The notes below the pieces were generated by a model. That model saw only the letters and a program-made list of their open reading frames with translations. It was not told where the DNA came from and ran no database searches. Below, piece after piece: positions 8,732 through 17,254 of a DNA stretch of 62,348 nt (position 1 is its first letter; each line of letters opens with the position of its first letter). Where the stretch lies: NCBI GenBank assembly GCA_007694035.1, contig RECM01000197.1:1-62348 (forward strand), given 5' to 3'. A program made the position numbers and the translations under genes. Source of the DNA: Balneolaceae bacterium. Lineage in GTDB: Bacteria; Bacteroidota; Rhodothermia; Balneolales; Cyclonatronaceae.

Positions 8732-11700
8732 CATCGATCTGCCGGGATGCCTTTTCCGGCCCCTTCACGGCTGAAACGAAGGGTAAAGGTGGCCCCTTTT
8801 CCGTTCTTGAAATCCAGCGTGCCTTTTAACTGACTGGTAAGGCCGGTAATCAGGTTCATACCAAGCGAGTTGGCATTTTCCAGGTTCAGCTGGTGGGGCA
8901 GGCCCTTCCCGTTGTCTTTTACAGTTAGTACGAATTCGTTGCCCTTCCGTATAAAACTGACTTTAATCCATCCCTTCTTTTTGCCGTTAAACGCATGCTT
9001 GTAAGCATTGGTGATCAGTTCATTGAGAATTAAACCGCAGGGAACAGCGTCATTAATATCCAGATAGATATTTGCGGAATCGATCTCAATACTCACATTC
9101 GACTGCTCCTGATTGTAGAAATCATCAATGGTTTCAACCAGGCTTTTAATGTAAGAGCCGAAGTCAATACTGGCAAATGTCTCATTCTGGTAAAGCATCT
9201 CATGGATCATGGCCATTGAACGGATCCTGTTGCTGCTTTCATGCAGAAGAATGCGGGTATCTTCGCTCTCGACCAGGTCTGCCTTCAGGTGAAGAAGACC
9301 GGATATGATCGCCATATTGTTTTTTACCCGGTGATGGATTTCCTTGAGCAGTACCTCCTTCTCGTGGAGCGAGTCCTTGATCATTTTCTCTGATCGTTTC
9401 TGTTCGGTGATATCTGAAATGATCTCGATAAATGCCACAACATCATTATTGGCATTCATTATGGGAGCCATCGATACACTGATATCGACCTGGGTACCGT
9501 CTTTTCTGACACCTTTAAGTTCACCGCTGCTTATTCCGTGCCCGCTCAGAATTTTTTCCTGAAGCCTGGTATGTTCCTTCTTCGACTGCCGGTGGATCAT
9601 CGGCAGGGCACGGCCTGCCATTTCGGACTCTTCCCATCCAAACAGACTGGTGGCCGCCACATTGCTGGAATAGACCTTACCTTTTTCATCAACGGTAATA
9701 ATAGCCAGTGGTGAAGCCTGGATGAGGGCCCGTTGCTTTTCGTTGCTCTCCCGAAGGGCCTCCTCAGCGAGTTTGCGCTCGGTAATATCGTAAAGTGAAC
9801 CGGTTGTTCCATTGACCAGTCCGTCGTTGTCAAGAATAAGCCGTGCATAGATTTCGAGCCATCGAACACTTCCGTCTTTCACCAGAATTCTGATCTCCTC
9901 CTCGCAGTACCATATATCGCTGTCGACGAGCGATTTATACAGCTCTTCGAATGCGGGCCGGTCTTCAGGATGGATAAAATCAAAAAATCTCTTACCAAGT
10001 GTCTCTTCCCTTGAATAACCGGTTATCTCGGTCCACGAGGAATTCATAAATACCCAGTTCCCGAATTCATCGGTCTGGAAAATAACTTCCTTAATGCTTT
10101 CCACTACTTCGCGGTACTGCTTTTCACTGTTGCGTAGATTCTCCTCCACCCTCTGCTTTTCAATAAAATTACCGATTGTTCCGGCCATGGCCTGCAGAAT
10201 GCCCGATTCGCTTTTTGTCCAGGATCGCTGCAGGCTGCAGTCATCAAATGTTACAAATCCCCAGAGCCGGTCTTTCAGGATCACCGGTACAATCAGTTGC
10301 GACTGAATATCGTCGTTGAAAAGAAGCTTGTGTTTTTTCCGGACCTCCTTCGGTGATGCCGCGGCAACCGAGATTCCCGTGGCAAGCTTGCTGAACCATT
10401 CCGGTTTTGAATCAATGATAATGAGCTGCGAGGATTCCTTTTCTTCCAGAGATCCGGCTTTCAGGTTGTGCCATTCATATATAATGCTGGTTGCTTTTTT
10501 ACCCGAAAACGGATCTTCATGATTCTCATAGATACATACACGGTCGACCACTGAAGCCACCCCCAGTATTTCAAGGGCCAGGTTAATGCCATCACTAACA
10601 TCTTCAGCCACAATCAACCGGTTTGTAGCATCGGCCACAGCCCTGAGCAGATCGTCTCTTTTTAAAAGTTCAATTTGTGCTTCTTTTTTCTGGGTGATGT
10701 CCTGAACCGTGCCCTCCAGATAGAGAGCCTTGCCGTTTTCGTCTCTGATGCAAAGTGTAGACTCTTCTATCCAGATAACGGAACCGTCTTTGCGGTACAT
10801 CCTCGATTCTACATTTTTGACCTCTCCCTCTTTTTCGATCATCTTGATGATCTCATCCCTGCGCCCCTCATCAGCATATAACTGGCTGTCGATACTATCG
10901 GTGGAACGTATCAGATCTTGCTCCGAATCATATCCAAGAATGGAAACAAGGGCCGGATTCGCACTTATAAACCGGCCTTCGGGCGTACTCTGCACAATGC
11001 CCTCAAGCGCATTTTCATAAATCTTGCGGTACTGTTCCCTCGATTGCAGCAAATCGGATTCAGATTGCCTGATGTTTCTGAGTATCCTGCGTGTAGAGAT
11101 GCCGGCAATAATCAGCAGAAAGCCGATTGTAAAGAACATTATCCAGTTGAGCAGAGATTCAATCTGCCTTGCGGTATAGCCAAGATGGCTGGAAAACTGA
11201 TTCTGTAAAGGCGACAACTTACTGTTCAGCACGTAAATATCCGACATGAGCATAGCCAGCCTGAGGGAATCGGGCTGCTTTGAAATCACTTCCTCGTATA
11301 TAATAGATGCGGTACTGTCGATGGCAAATACCAGTTCATCGCCCCGCTCCCAAATATCGATGGCCGTGTCCATGAACCCCACGTTTCGGTAATTTCTGAA
11401 CAGCTTGATAATCCTGTCGAGATTTTCCGGGTGGTTCATGCCCTGCAGAAGGCCTTCCCGCACAATTTTGTAATCAGGTTTCTCCTTTTCCAGTTCGAGC
11501 CTCGCTACTGAATTGCCGAGAGGTACAGAAATGGCTTCCCTGTACATCCAGTAATACTTCGGGTCGCGTTCTTCCACAAATTGAATGAGATGGGTAAAAG
11601 AATCTTTCTGATATCGTGAGTAGTAGCCTTCACCCTCTATATAGGCATTCAGCGACATGAAAAGGCCGGCGGTATACATCCATAGCAAACCCAGCAGGAG

Positions 11701-11781
11701 AATTACAGCTCCAAAAAGCGAGATAATGGTAACGACCCGCTTTGTTGTATTGGTTCTGATATTAAGTGGATGCTGCTCCAT
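8731..11781 (-). CDS. Membrane PAS/GAF sensor histidine kinase (HisKA_2 type)
   Basis: A 1016-residue sensor kinase. Two membrane segments (about 14-38 and 211-232) flank an extracytoplasmic region of about 170 residues without a recognised fold. Then come PAS1 (about 245-365, SRMYRKDGSVIWIEES), a GAF-like domain (about 375-545), PAS2 (about 550-675), PAS3 (about 680-790) and a HisKA_2 phosphoacceptor with HHRVKNNMAIISGLL near residue 808, followed by HATPase_c (NELITNAYKHAFN, VKDNGKGLP). The HRVKNN-type box is usual in kinases that answer to single-domain response regulators or light/stress cascades. No response regulator is adjacent, so the partner is unknown. Start ATG 11781. Confidence 0.93.
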   Translation of the reverse strand: MEQHPLNIRTNTTKRVVTIISLFGAVILLLGLLWMYTAGLFMSLNAYIEGEGYYSRYQKDSFTHLIQFVEERDPKYYWMYREAISVPLGNSVARLELEKEKPDYKIVREGLLQGMNHPENLDRIIKLFRNYRNVGFMDTAIDIWERGDELVFAIDSTASIIYEEVISKQPDSLRLAMLMSDIYVLNSKLSPLQNQFSSHLGYTARQIESLLNWIMFFTIGFLLIIAGISTRRILRNIRQSESDLLQSREQYRKIYENALEGIVQSTPEGRFISANPALVSILGYDSEQDLIRSTDSIDSQLYADEGRRDEIIKMIEKEGEVKNVESRMYRKDGSVIWIEESTLCIRDENGKALYLEGTVQDITQKKEAQIELLKRDDLLRAVADATNRLIVAEDVSDGINLALEILGVASVVDRVCIYENHEDPFSGKKATSIIYEWHNLKAGSLEEKESSQLIIIDSKPEWFSKLATGISVAAASPKEVRKKHKLLFNDDIQSQLIVPVILKDRLWGFVTFDDCSLQRSWTKSESGILQAMAGTIGNFIEKQRVEENLRNSEKQYREVVESIKEVIFQTDEFGNWVFMNSSWTEITGYSREETLGKRFFDFIHPEDRPAFEELYKSLVDSDIWYCEEEIRILVKDGSVRWLEIYARLILDNDGLVNGTTGSLYDITERKLAEEALRESNEKQRALIQASPLAIITVDEKGKVYSSNVAATSLFGWEESEMAGRALPMIHRQSKKEHTRLQEKILSGHGISSGELKGVRKDGTQVDISVSMAPIMNANNDVVAFIEIISDITEQKRSEKMIKDSLHEKEVLLKEIHHRVKNNMAIISGLLHLKADLVESEDTRILLHESSNRIRSMAMIHEMLYQNETFASIDFGSYIKSLVETIDDFYNQEQSNVSIEIDSANIYLDINDAVPCGLILNELITNAYKHAFNGKKKGWIKVSFIRKGNEFVLTVKDNGKGLPHQLNLENANSLGMNLITGLTSQLKGTLDFKNGKGATFTLRFSREGAGKGIPADR

Positions 11782-12127
11782 ATGGGAACAGTTAATGATT
11801 TGTTTGCAGTCCTGAATGTTTTGATTTCTTCACAGCATATAAGGGAACTTACTACTCTATTATCAATTTCCGGCGGGTTTGTTGCATTTTTTTTACTGTC
11901 AGGCCCGCAATGTTAACGTTATGTTAAGAAACTCCCGGCAACCGATTTATCTTGAAATTCTAATTTCAAACTTATATATTCTAATGACAATTTAGATATG
12001 ACCAAAACAATTGACATATTACGTAAAACCCACCCCGGGTTAAACGAAATCGGCCGAAACAATAATACGGAATGATCAGATATTTTTATTCGGATTAACG
12101 TATTTAACCTACAATATGGAGACTTAA
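11782..12127. other. Intergenic region upstream of the kinase and pckG
   Basis: A 346-base divergent spacer without an ORF. It is AT-rich and contains an inverted repeat TTAAC-gttat-GTTAA (11913-11927) that could be an operator, a TTGACA-like hexamer near 12013, and GGAG about 7 bases before the pckG ATG. No convincing TAnnTTTG box was found. Confidence 0.4.
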
Positions 12128-13987
12128 ATGGATTATTCAGACCAAGTAAAGAATAAAGAACTTACCAAATGGGTAAATGAAATGCAGGAGCTTCTCAAAC
12201 CAGATAATGTTCACTGGTGTGACGGTTCCGAAGAAGAAAATAACAGATTAACGGAACTGATGGTCGAGGGCGGAACATTCAAGCGCCTGAACCCCGAAAA
12301 AAGGCCCAACAGCTTTTTAGCCTTTTCCGATCCCAGTGATGTAGCCAGGGTTGAAGACCGCACCTATATTTGCAGCCTTCGCAAGCAGGATGCAGGCCCA
12401 ACCAACAACTGGGAAGAGCCTGCTGTTATGAAGGAAAAACTCAGCAAGTTGTTTGACGGAGCCATGAAGGGCCGCACCATGTACGTTATCCCCTTCTCGA
12501 TGGGTCCGCTCGGATCTCCCATTTCCCACATTGGTATAGAAATAACCGACTCCCCTTATGTTGTTGTTAACATGCGTATTATGACCCGGATGGGCAAAGC
12601 TGTTATTGACACTCTGGGCAACGGCGAATTTGTAAAATGCCTTCATTCAGTAGGTGCGCCTCTTGAAAAAGGTGAAAAAGACAAACCATGGCCATGCAAT
12701 CCGGAAACCAAGTACATTGTACACTTCCCGGAAGAGAAATCGATCATGAGCTACGGCAGTGGTTACGGTGGCAACGCCCTGCTCGGCAAAAAGTGCTTCG
12801 CACTGCGTATCGCCTCAACTATGGCCCGCGATCAGGGCTGGCTCGCAGAACACATGCTCATTCTTGGTGTGGAATCACCCGAGGGAGAAAAAACCTATGT
12901 GGCTGCCGCATTCCCGAGTGCCTGCGGTAAAACCAACTTTGCCATGCTCATCCCACCGAAAGAGATGGATGGCTGGAAAGTAACCACTGTAGGTGATGAC
13001 ATTGCATGGATCAAACCAGGACCCGACGGCCGCCTTTACGCGATCAACCCTGAGTATGGATATTTTGGTGTCGCTCCGGGCACAAACTATCTTACCAACC
13101 CCAATGCCATGGAGTCTATCAACAAGAATACCATATTTACCAACGTGGCACTTACGCCCGATGGTGATGTGTGGTGGGAAGATATGACCAAAGAGAAACC
13201 GAAAGAGCTGATCGACTGGCGCGGAAACAAGTGGACACCGGAATCCACAACCCCGGCCGCTCACCCGAACGCCCGCTTTACTGCTCCTGCCTCCCAGTGC
13301 CCCGTAATCGATTCCGCCTGGGAAGATCCTGCAGGTGTACCGATAAGCGCGTTTGTATTTGGCGGTCGCAGAAGTACTACTGTGCCCCTGGTTTATCAGT
13401 CGGCCAACTGGAATTTTGGTGTGTACATGGCAGCGACCATGGGCTCCGAGATGACGGCTGCCGCCTTCGGTGAACTTGGCAAGGTAAGGCGCGACCCGTT
13501 CGCCATGCTGCCCTTCAGCGGTTACCACATGGGCGACTACTTTAACCACTGGCTGCAATTTGGCCGTGAACTGCCAAACCCGCCGCGGATTTTCGGTGTG
13601 AACTGGTTCCGCAAGGACGAAAATGGCAAATTCATGTGGCCCGGTTTTGGTGAAAACATGCGCATCCTTAAGTGGATCGTCGACCGTGTGCGCGGTAAAA
13701 CCGCCGCTGTTGAAAGTCCGCTCGGATGGATGCCCCGCTACGAAGATATCGACTGGAGAGGTCTCGATGGTTTTTCCAGAGCCGACTTCCTGAAACTCAT
13801 GAATGTGGACCGTGAAGCCTGGAAACAGGAAGTAATGTCGCATGAGGAGTTGTTCTCGAAACTGTACGACAGAATTCCCAAGGAATTCCTGTTCATGCGG
13901 GAACTGATACTTTCAAGCCTGTGGCGCTCACCTGAAAACTGGGAACTCGCACCAGAAAGAAGTGAAGTCGCTCATAAAAATCACTGA
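12128..13987 (+). CDS. pckG: Phosphoenolpyruvate carboxykinase (GTP)
   Basis: A 619-residue GTP-type PEPCK interconverting oxaloacetate and PEP, the entry step of gluconeogenesis. Visible marks are the kinase-1a P-loop [12 protein letters not shown], the substrate loop [19 protein letters not shown] with the reactive cysteine in PSACGK, the metal-binding [12 protein letters not shown] region and [17 protein letters not shown], which is diagnostic of the GTP family rather than the ATP family. Length is typical (600-625). ATG 12128 follows GGAG at good spacing. It is monocistronic, with a strong terminator after it. Confidence 0.97.
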   Translation: MDYSDQVKNKELTKWVNEMQELLKPDNVHWCDGSEEENNRLTELMVEGGTFKRLNPEKRPNSFLAFSDPSDVARVEDRTYICSLRKQDAGPTNNWEEPAVMKEKLSKLFDGAMKGRTMYVIPFSMGPLGSPISHIGIEITDSPYVVVNMRIMTRMGKAVIDTLGNGEFVKCLHSVGAPLEKGEKDKPWPCNPETKYIVHFPEEKSIMSYGSGYGGNALLGKKCFALRIASTMARDQGWLAEHMLILGVESPEGEKTYVAAAFPSACGKTNFAMLIPPKEMDGWKVTTVGDDIAWIKPGPDGRLYAINPEYGYFGVAPGTNYLTNPNAMESINKNTIFTNVALTPDGDVWWEDMTKEKPKELIDWRGNKWTPESTTPAAHPNARFTAPASQCPVIDSAWEDPAGVPISAFVFGGRRSTTVPLVYQSANWNFGVYMAATMGSEMTAAAFGELGKVRRDPFAMLPFSGYHMGDYFNHWLQFGRELPNPPRIFGVNWFRKDENGKFMWPGFGENMRILKWIVDRVRGKTAAVESPLGWMPRYEDIDWRGLDGFSRADFLKLMNVDREAWKQEVMSHEELFSKLYDRIPKEFLFMRELILSSLWRSPENWELAPERSEVAHKNH

Positions 13988-14053
13988 TGTTACTCTGTAC
14001 ACAGTGTACTTGAAAACTGATTTTTAACACGCAAAACTGCATTCTTAAGCAAC

Positions 14054-14087
14054 GAAGGGCACCCTGATACGGTGCCCTTCTTCTTTT
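14054..14087 (+). terminator. Intrinsic terminator of pckG
   Basis: A perfect 10-bp stem, GAAGGGCACC (14054-14063) and GGTGCCCTTC (14071-14080), with a 7-base loop is followed by TTCTTTT. It is 66 bases after the pckG stop. Confidence 0.9.
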
Positions 14088-14341
14088 GTCGTTATTTTTA
14101 ACTTCAGGAATTTTTTTCCAACATGTAGTTGACAGTTGACGTACCAACTGCCCGATGCCATCTGAAAATTTCATATACCCAAGTGATCAGAAGGAACTCT
14201 GCTCGTTTGTGATATCCGATATTGGATATTCGACTTTTTGGGGGCAAATTGTTTCTGATGAAATACCTTCATTATATATGAGGAAACACCCGCGGGCAGT
14301 CAATCCTGATAGCAGGCGGGCGGAATTAACCGAAAAATGTT

Positions 14342-14896
14342 GTGCAAAATTCAATAATTGAAATTATCCCGTTTTCGTCGGAACTGGACGCCAGGGTTTG
14401 CGCAGAAGTAATGTGTTCAACCGAGCCCTGGATTACGCTGCAATTAACCTTCGATAAAGCGATGCAGATCAGTACCGATCTGGTTCTGGAACGGTATGTA
14501 GCCATGCAGGGTGATGATCGTGCCGGATTTATTCTTATAAACACGGGCGCACAGTTTCCCGGCTATATAAAGATTCTGTGCGTATCGCCGGGGTTCCGTG
14601 GCAAAGGTGTTGGCAGAAAGCTGATGCAATTTGCCGAGGACCGGATTTTCAGGGATTTCCCCAATATGTTTCTGTGTGTATCATCATTCAACACCGGCGC
14701 ACAGCGGTTCTACAAATCCCTGGGATTTCATGTAGTGGGAGAACTCACCGATTACCTCGTCGAAGGGCATTCCGAAATACTGCTGCGTAAAACGATCGGT
14801 CCGCGTTCCACCTTTAAACCTGCGGGAACTGCCGGAACTGCCGGGACTACCGGGACTGCCGGGACTGCCGGGACTGCCGGGACTGCCAAAAACTAG
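14342..14896 (+). CDS. GNAT-family N-acetyltransferase with repetitive Ala-Gly-Thr tail
   Basis: A 184-residue protein. Residues 1-155 form a GNAT domain: the acetyl-CoA loop is VSPGFRGKGVGRKLMQFAED and the C-terminal motif is NTGAQRFYKSLGFHVVGE. Such enzymes acetylate small amines or protein N termini; the substrate is unknown. From about residue 160 the protein is seven tandem (A/T)-G-T triplets encoded by a 9-bp DNA repeat, ending in AKN. The start is GTG 14342; no in-frame ATG precedes it and no strong ribosome-binding site is seen. The tail is unlike anything in normal GNAT enzymes and looks like a length-variable appendage. Confidence 0.8.
   Translation: MQNSIIEIIPFSSELDARVCAEVMCSTEPWITLQLTFDKAMQISTDLVLERYVAMQGDDRAGFILINTGAQFPGYIKILCVSPGFRGKGVGRKLMQFAEDRIFRDFPNMFLCVSSFNTGAQRFYKSLGFHVVGELTDYLVEGHSEILLRKTIGPRSTFKPAGTAGTAGTTGTAGTAGTAGTAKN
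14822..14884 (+). repeat. 9-bp coding minisatellite (GCCGGGACT)x7
   Basis: Seven head-to-tail 9-bp units close to GCCGGGACT lie in frame at the 3' end of the acetyltransferase gene, encoding (Ala-Gly-Thr)n. Changes of unit number keep the frame, so only tail length would vary. The last three units are identical, which suggests recent expansion. Confidence 0.92.
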
Positions 14897-14940
14897 CCTC
14901 AGAACACAAAATTTCACATCCCATTGCCAGGGTGTATGCC

Positions 14941-16470
14941 CTACCAGCCGGGTTCGATATAGGTGATGTCTTCGATAACGAATTGCCACTGGCCCCTGAA
15001 CGTGCCCAGCCTTCCGATAAATGAAATCTGCTCGCCACTGCCTGCCAGGCCGGCAAATTCATTGCGCACGTTGAAGGTGGGTGAATATAAGCCGTAGGTT
15101 TCACCATTCACTGTTACCTCAAATCCACCTGAAATTGCAGACGTGATATACATCAGTTTATTGAAATTTTCTGCTGTTCTGAGACTGGATGATCCATAGG
15201 TGCCGGGCATGATCACATCCCCGGGGTCAGGCATCATATAACGGATCGGAATAGGCTCCCATTTGTCGTCATCATTGTAACCAGGGCTCTCCAGGGTTAG
15301 CTTACGCTCGGGGTCGTCAGCGTCGGTTATGGTAAATTTCATACTGATCGGCAGGTGATCGGAATAGCCGCCGCCGGAATCGAATGAATGCCATCTGTTC
15401 GGGGCCAGGCTGTTCGTATGAACATTCTTGCCGGGGAAACGCCCCACATCAAATGAATTGTCGACATACTGTACACCCCGGTAGTCGTATAGGCCGGGGC
15501 TAATCATGATCTGCATAAGCGTACCCCAATAGCCACGGAAAGTATCTGATCCCCTTTTATTTATATCATGTTCATACCACAGATTATAAACGGCATCCGT
15601 ATTTCCAAGCTTTACTTTTCTTTCATCCCCTACCGATCTGAGTACATCATTTACCGCAGTTACTTCCATGTAGGGATACCGGTGCGACTGGTTGTAGTCG
15701 CTGTTGAAATCCCCGCCCAGAATAAAATCGACGCCCGGATCATCGGCCCGCAGTTCATCCAGCCTGTTTTTAAGAACGGTCGCATTCTGCACACGTGTTT
15801 TTTCTACATCGGCGTTGGATGCCTGCGATTTCCAGTGATTGTTGAACAGAACCAGATTGTGCCCGTGAACATCTACCCATACTTCAAGTATGGGCCTGGC
15901 ATCTTCCACCGGGTGTGACCGGGTCTTATCGTGATCAACAGGCAGCCGTGAATAAATCACATTTTTCTGTACATGCCGTGGCCGCAGGTTCTCGTCCCTG
16001 TCGTAGGCTACGGCCAGATCGTAGCCGGTAAGCCCGAAATCCTCAAATGCCTTCAGCAGCAATATTTCAGATGGCAGATCGCGGATTTCATCATCCAGGT
16101 AGTCGCCAAGCATCTGCGAAACACTCACATCGCTGTACCTCGCCAGAATCGTATGGTGATCCCATCTTTCCCCATCGGCAAGGGGTGTGAAATCACTCTC
16201 CATTTCCACCATCATGATAATGTCGGGGCCCCTGCCATCATTGTACCTTGCCATAAGGCGGGCCGTATTCTCAAGCTTCGTTAGTACCTGAGCGGGTGTA
16301 TATTGCGGATTTCCATCAGAATCGTAGGGGCGGTAATCCTGAAAAACGGCATATCCATCAAGATCAAACAGGTTTTCAACATTGTGCACCACCAGTTTAT
16401 ACGGTTGCGCATAGCAGGTGACGGAAAGTACAGCAAGAAGCATTACTGCAGGTATTGTTTTCCTGAACAT
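14941..16470 (-). CDS. Secreted endonuclease/exonuclease/phosphatase-fold protein
   Basis: A 509-residue exported protein with a signal peptide (PAVMLLAVLSVTCYAQ). Residues about 25-390 match the DNase I-like EEP fold: VVHNVENLFD at the start, MMVEMESD (catalytic Glu), NNHWKSQASN, LGGDFNSDYNQS (catalytic Asp-Asn) and YSDHLPISMKF (catalytic Asp-His). These hydrolyse phosphodiesters with Mg2+; the substrate may be extracellular DNA. The last 110 residues form a separate beta-rich domain resembling an OB-fold module often attached to bacterial extracellular nucleases. No neighbours share an evident function. Start ATG 16470. Confidence 0.88.
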   Translation of the reverse strand: MFRKTIPAVMLLAVLSVTCYAQPYKLVVHNVENLFDLDGYAVFQDYRPYDSDGNPQYTPAQVLTKLENTARLMARYNDGRGPDIIMMVEMESDFTPLADGERWDHHTILARYSDVSVSQMLGDYLDDEIRDLPSEILLLKAFEDFGLTGYDLAVAYDRDENLRPRHVQKNVIYSRLPVDHDKTRSHPVEDARPILEVWVDVHGHNLVLFNNHWKSQASNADVEKTRVQNATVLKNRLDELRADDPGVDFILGGDFNSDYNQSHRYPYMEVTAVNDVLRSVGDERKVKLGNTDAVYNLWYEHDINKRGSDTFRGYWGTLMQIMISPGLYDYRGVQYVDNSFDVGRFPGKNVHTNSLAPNRWHSFDSGGGYSDHLPISMKFTITDADDPERKLTLESPGYNDDDKWEPIPIRYMMPDPGDVIMPGTYGSSSLRTAENFNKLMYITSAISGGFEVTVNGETYGLYSPTFNVRNEFAGLAGSGEQISFIGRLGTFRGQWQFVIEDITYIEPGW

Positions 16471-16772
16471 AATATAAATGTGCGGTTAAGGGTGTACTTA
16501 AAAATCAGATGATGTAATACGGTTGGCAGCTCACGGAAACCAGATTGGAATAAAAAATGAGGACACCCCGGTTTTTTTTCTTGATATGTGCAAGTAGTGA
16601 GTTGTTGAGGTTGACTTCCGGAGTGCCCTCTGTTTCCATTTGATGCAAATCAATCACGGGTATTCAGATTTAGAATCCCACCGGATCAATTGTACATCAC
16701 AATTTAATAACGCATGATAAGAATTTTTATGGTCAACTGGCCTGAGCGGAACGACAATAATGTAGTAGTAAA
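16471..16772. other. Intergenic region without recognised features
   Basis: About 300 bases between the nuclease-like gene and the AlpA-like gene, both on the minus strand. AT-rich, with a homopolymer (CCCCGG followed by eight T) near 16570 but no convincing stem. I see no gene. Confidence 0.4.
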
Positions 16773-16979
16773 TCAGATATTGGACTTGTTGTACCTGGTA
16801 AACCTGCTCGCCCTTCGGATTTCTGAGGCATAGTTCAGATCGCTGTCAAGCACACCCGAAGAACGTTTCAGATTTGTATGTTTCGGTGGTAAATCACCCC
16901 TTTTTTCCAATGCCCAAAGTGTTGATTTACCTGCATAAAACTTTGATGCGATTACCGATGGCCTGAGAAGTTTCATCAT
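16773..16979 (-). CDS. AlpA-like helix-turn-helix DNA-binding protein (small)
   Basis: A 68-residue protein with the pattern of AlpA/excisionase-type winged helices: MKLLRPSVIASKFYAGKSTL, then WALEKRGDLPP and a late GVLDSDLNYA. The motif K-STLW-(x)4-KRGDLP parallels the AlpA recognition helix. AlpA proteins control integrase genes of prophages and integrative elements. Here it is an orphan with no integrase, tRNA or phage gene within 10 kb. Start 16979 or 16976, judged from GAGG just upstream; the track start (17003) would add a poorly matching extension. Confidence 0.6.
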   Translation of the reverse strand: MMKLLRPSVIASKFYAGKSTLWALEKRGDLPPKHTNLKRSSGVLDSDLNYASEIRRASRFTRYNKSNI

Positions 16980-17254
16980 CCCACCTCGCTTGTTTAGGTA
17001 CATTCAAAGTATCTGTTTTCAATATACAATATTTCGGAATTATTGCCTCCGTATTCACCTGAAATCCTGATCTGCCCGCCAGTTCCTGTTAGCTTATATA
17101 GCTGTTATAAATTGTTTTATAATGGGTATTAAACAACATTATAACCGGAAAGAATTGATTTGGGACAAGCCCGGAAATAAAAAGTAATCCTCCCGTTTTT
17201 TATTTCATTTCCACTGAACAAATCCCTCTGCATGAAGTATATTAAGAAAACTTA

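Noticed and set aside
12875-13843. 322-codon minus-strand ORF inside pckG
   Set aside because: Antisense shadow of PEP carboxykinase, whose frame carries all motifs.
14155-14361. 68-codon ORF just before the acetyltransferase
   Set aside because: No ribosome-binding site, no family and it overlaps the acetyltransferase start; probably chance.
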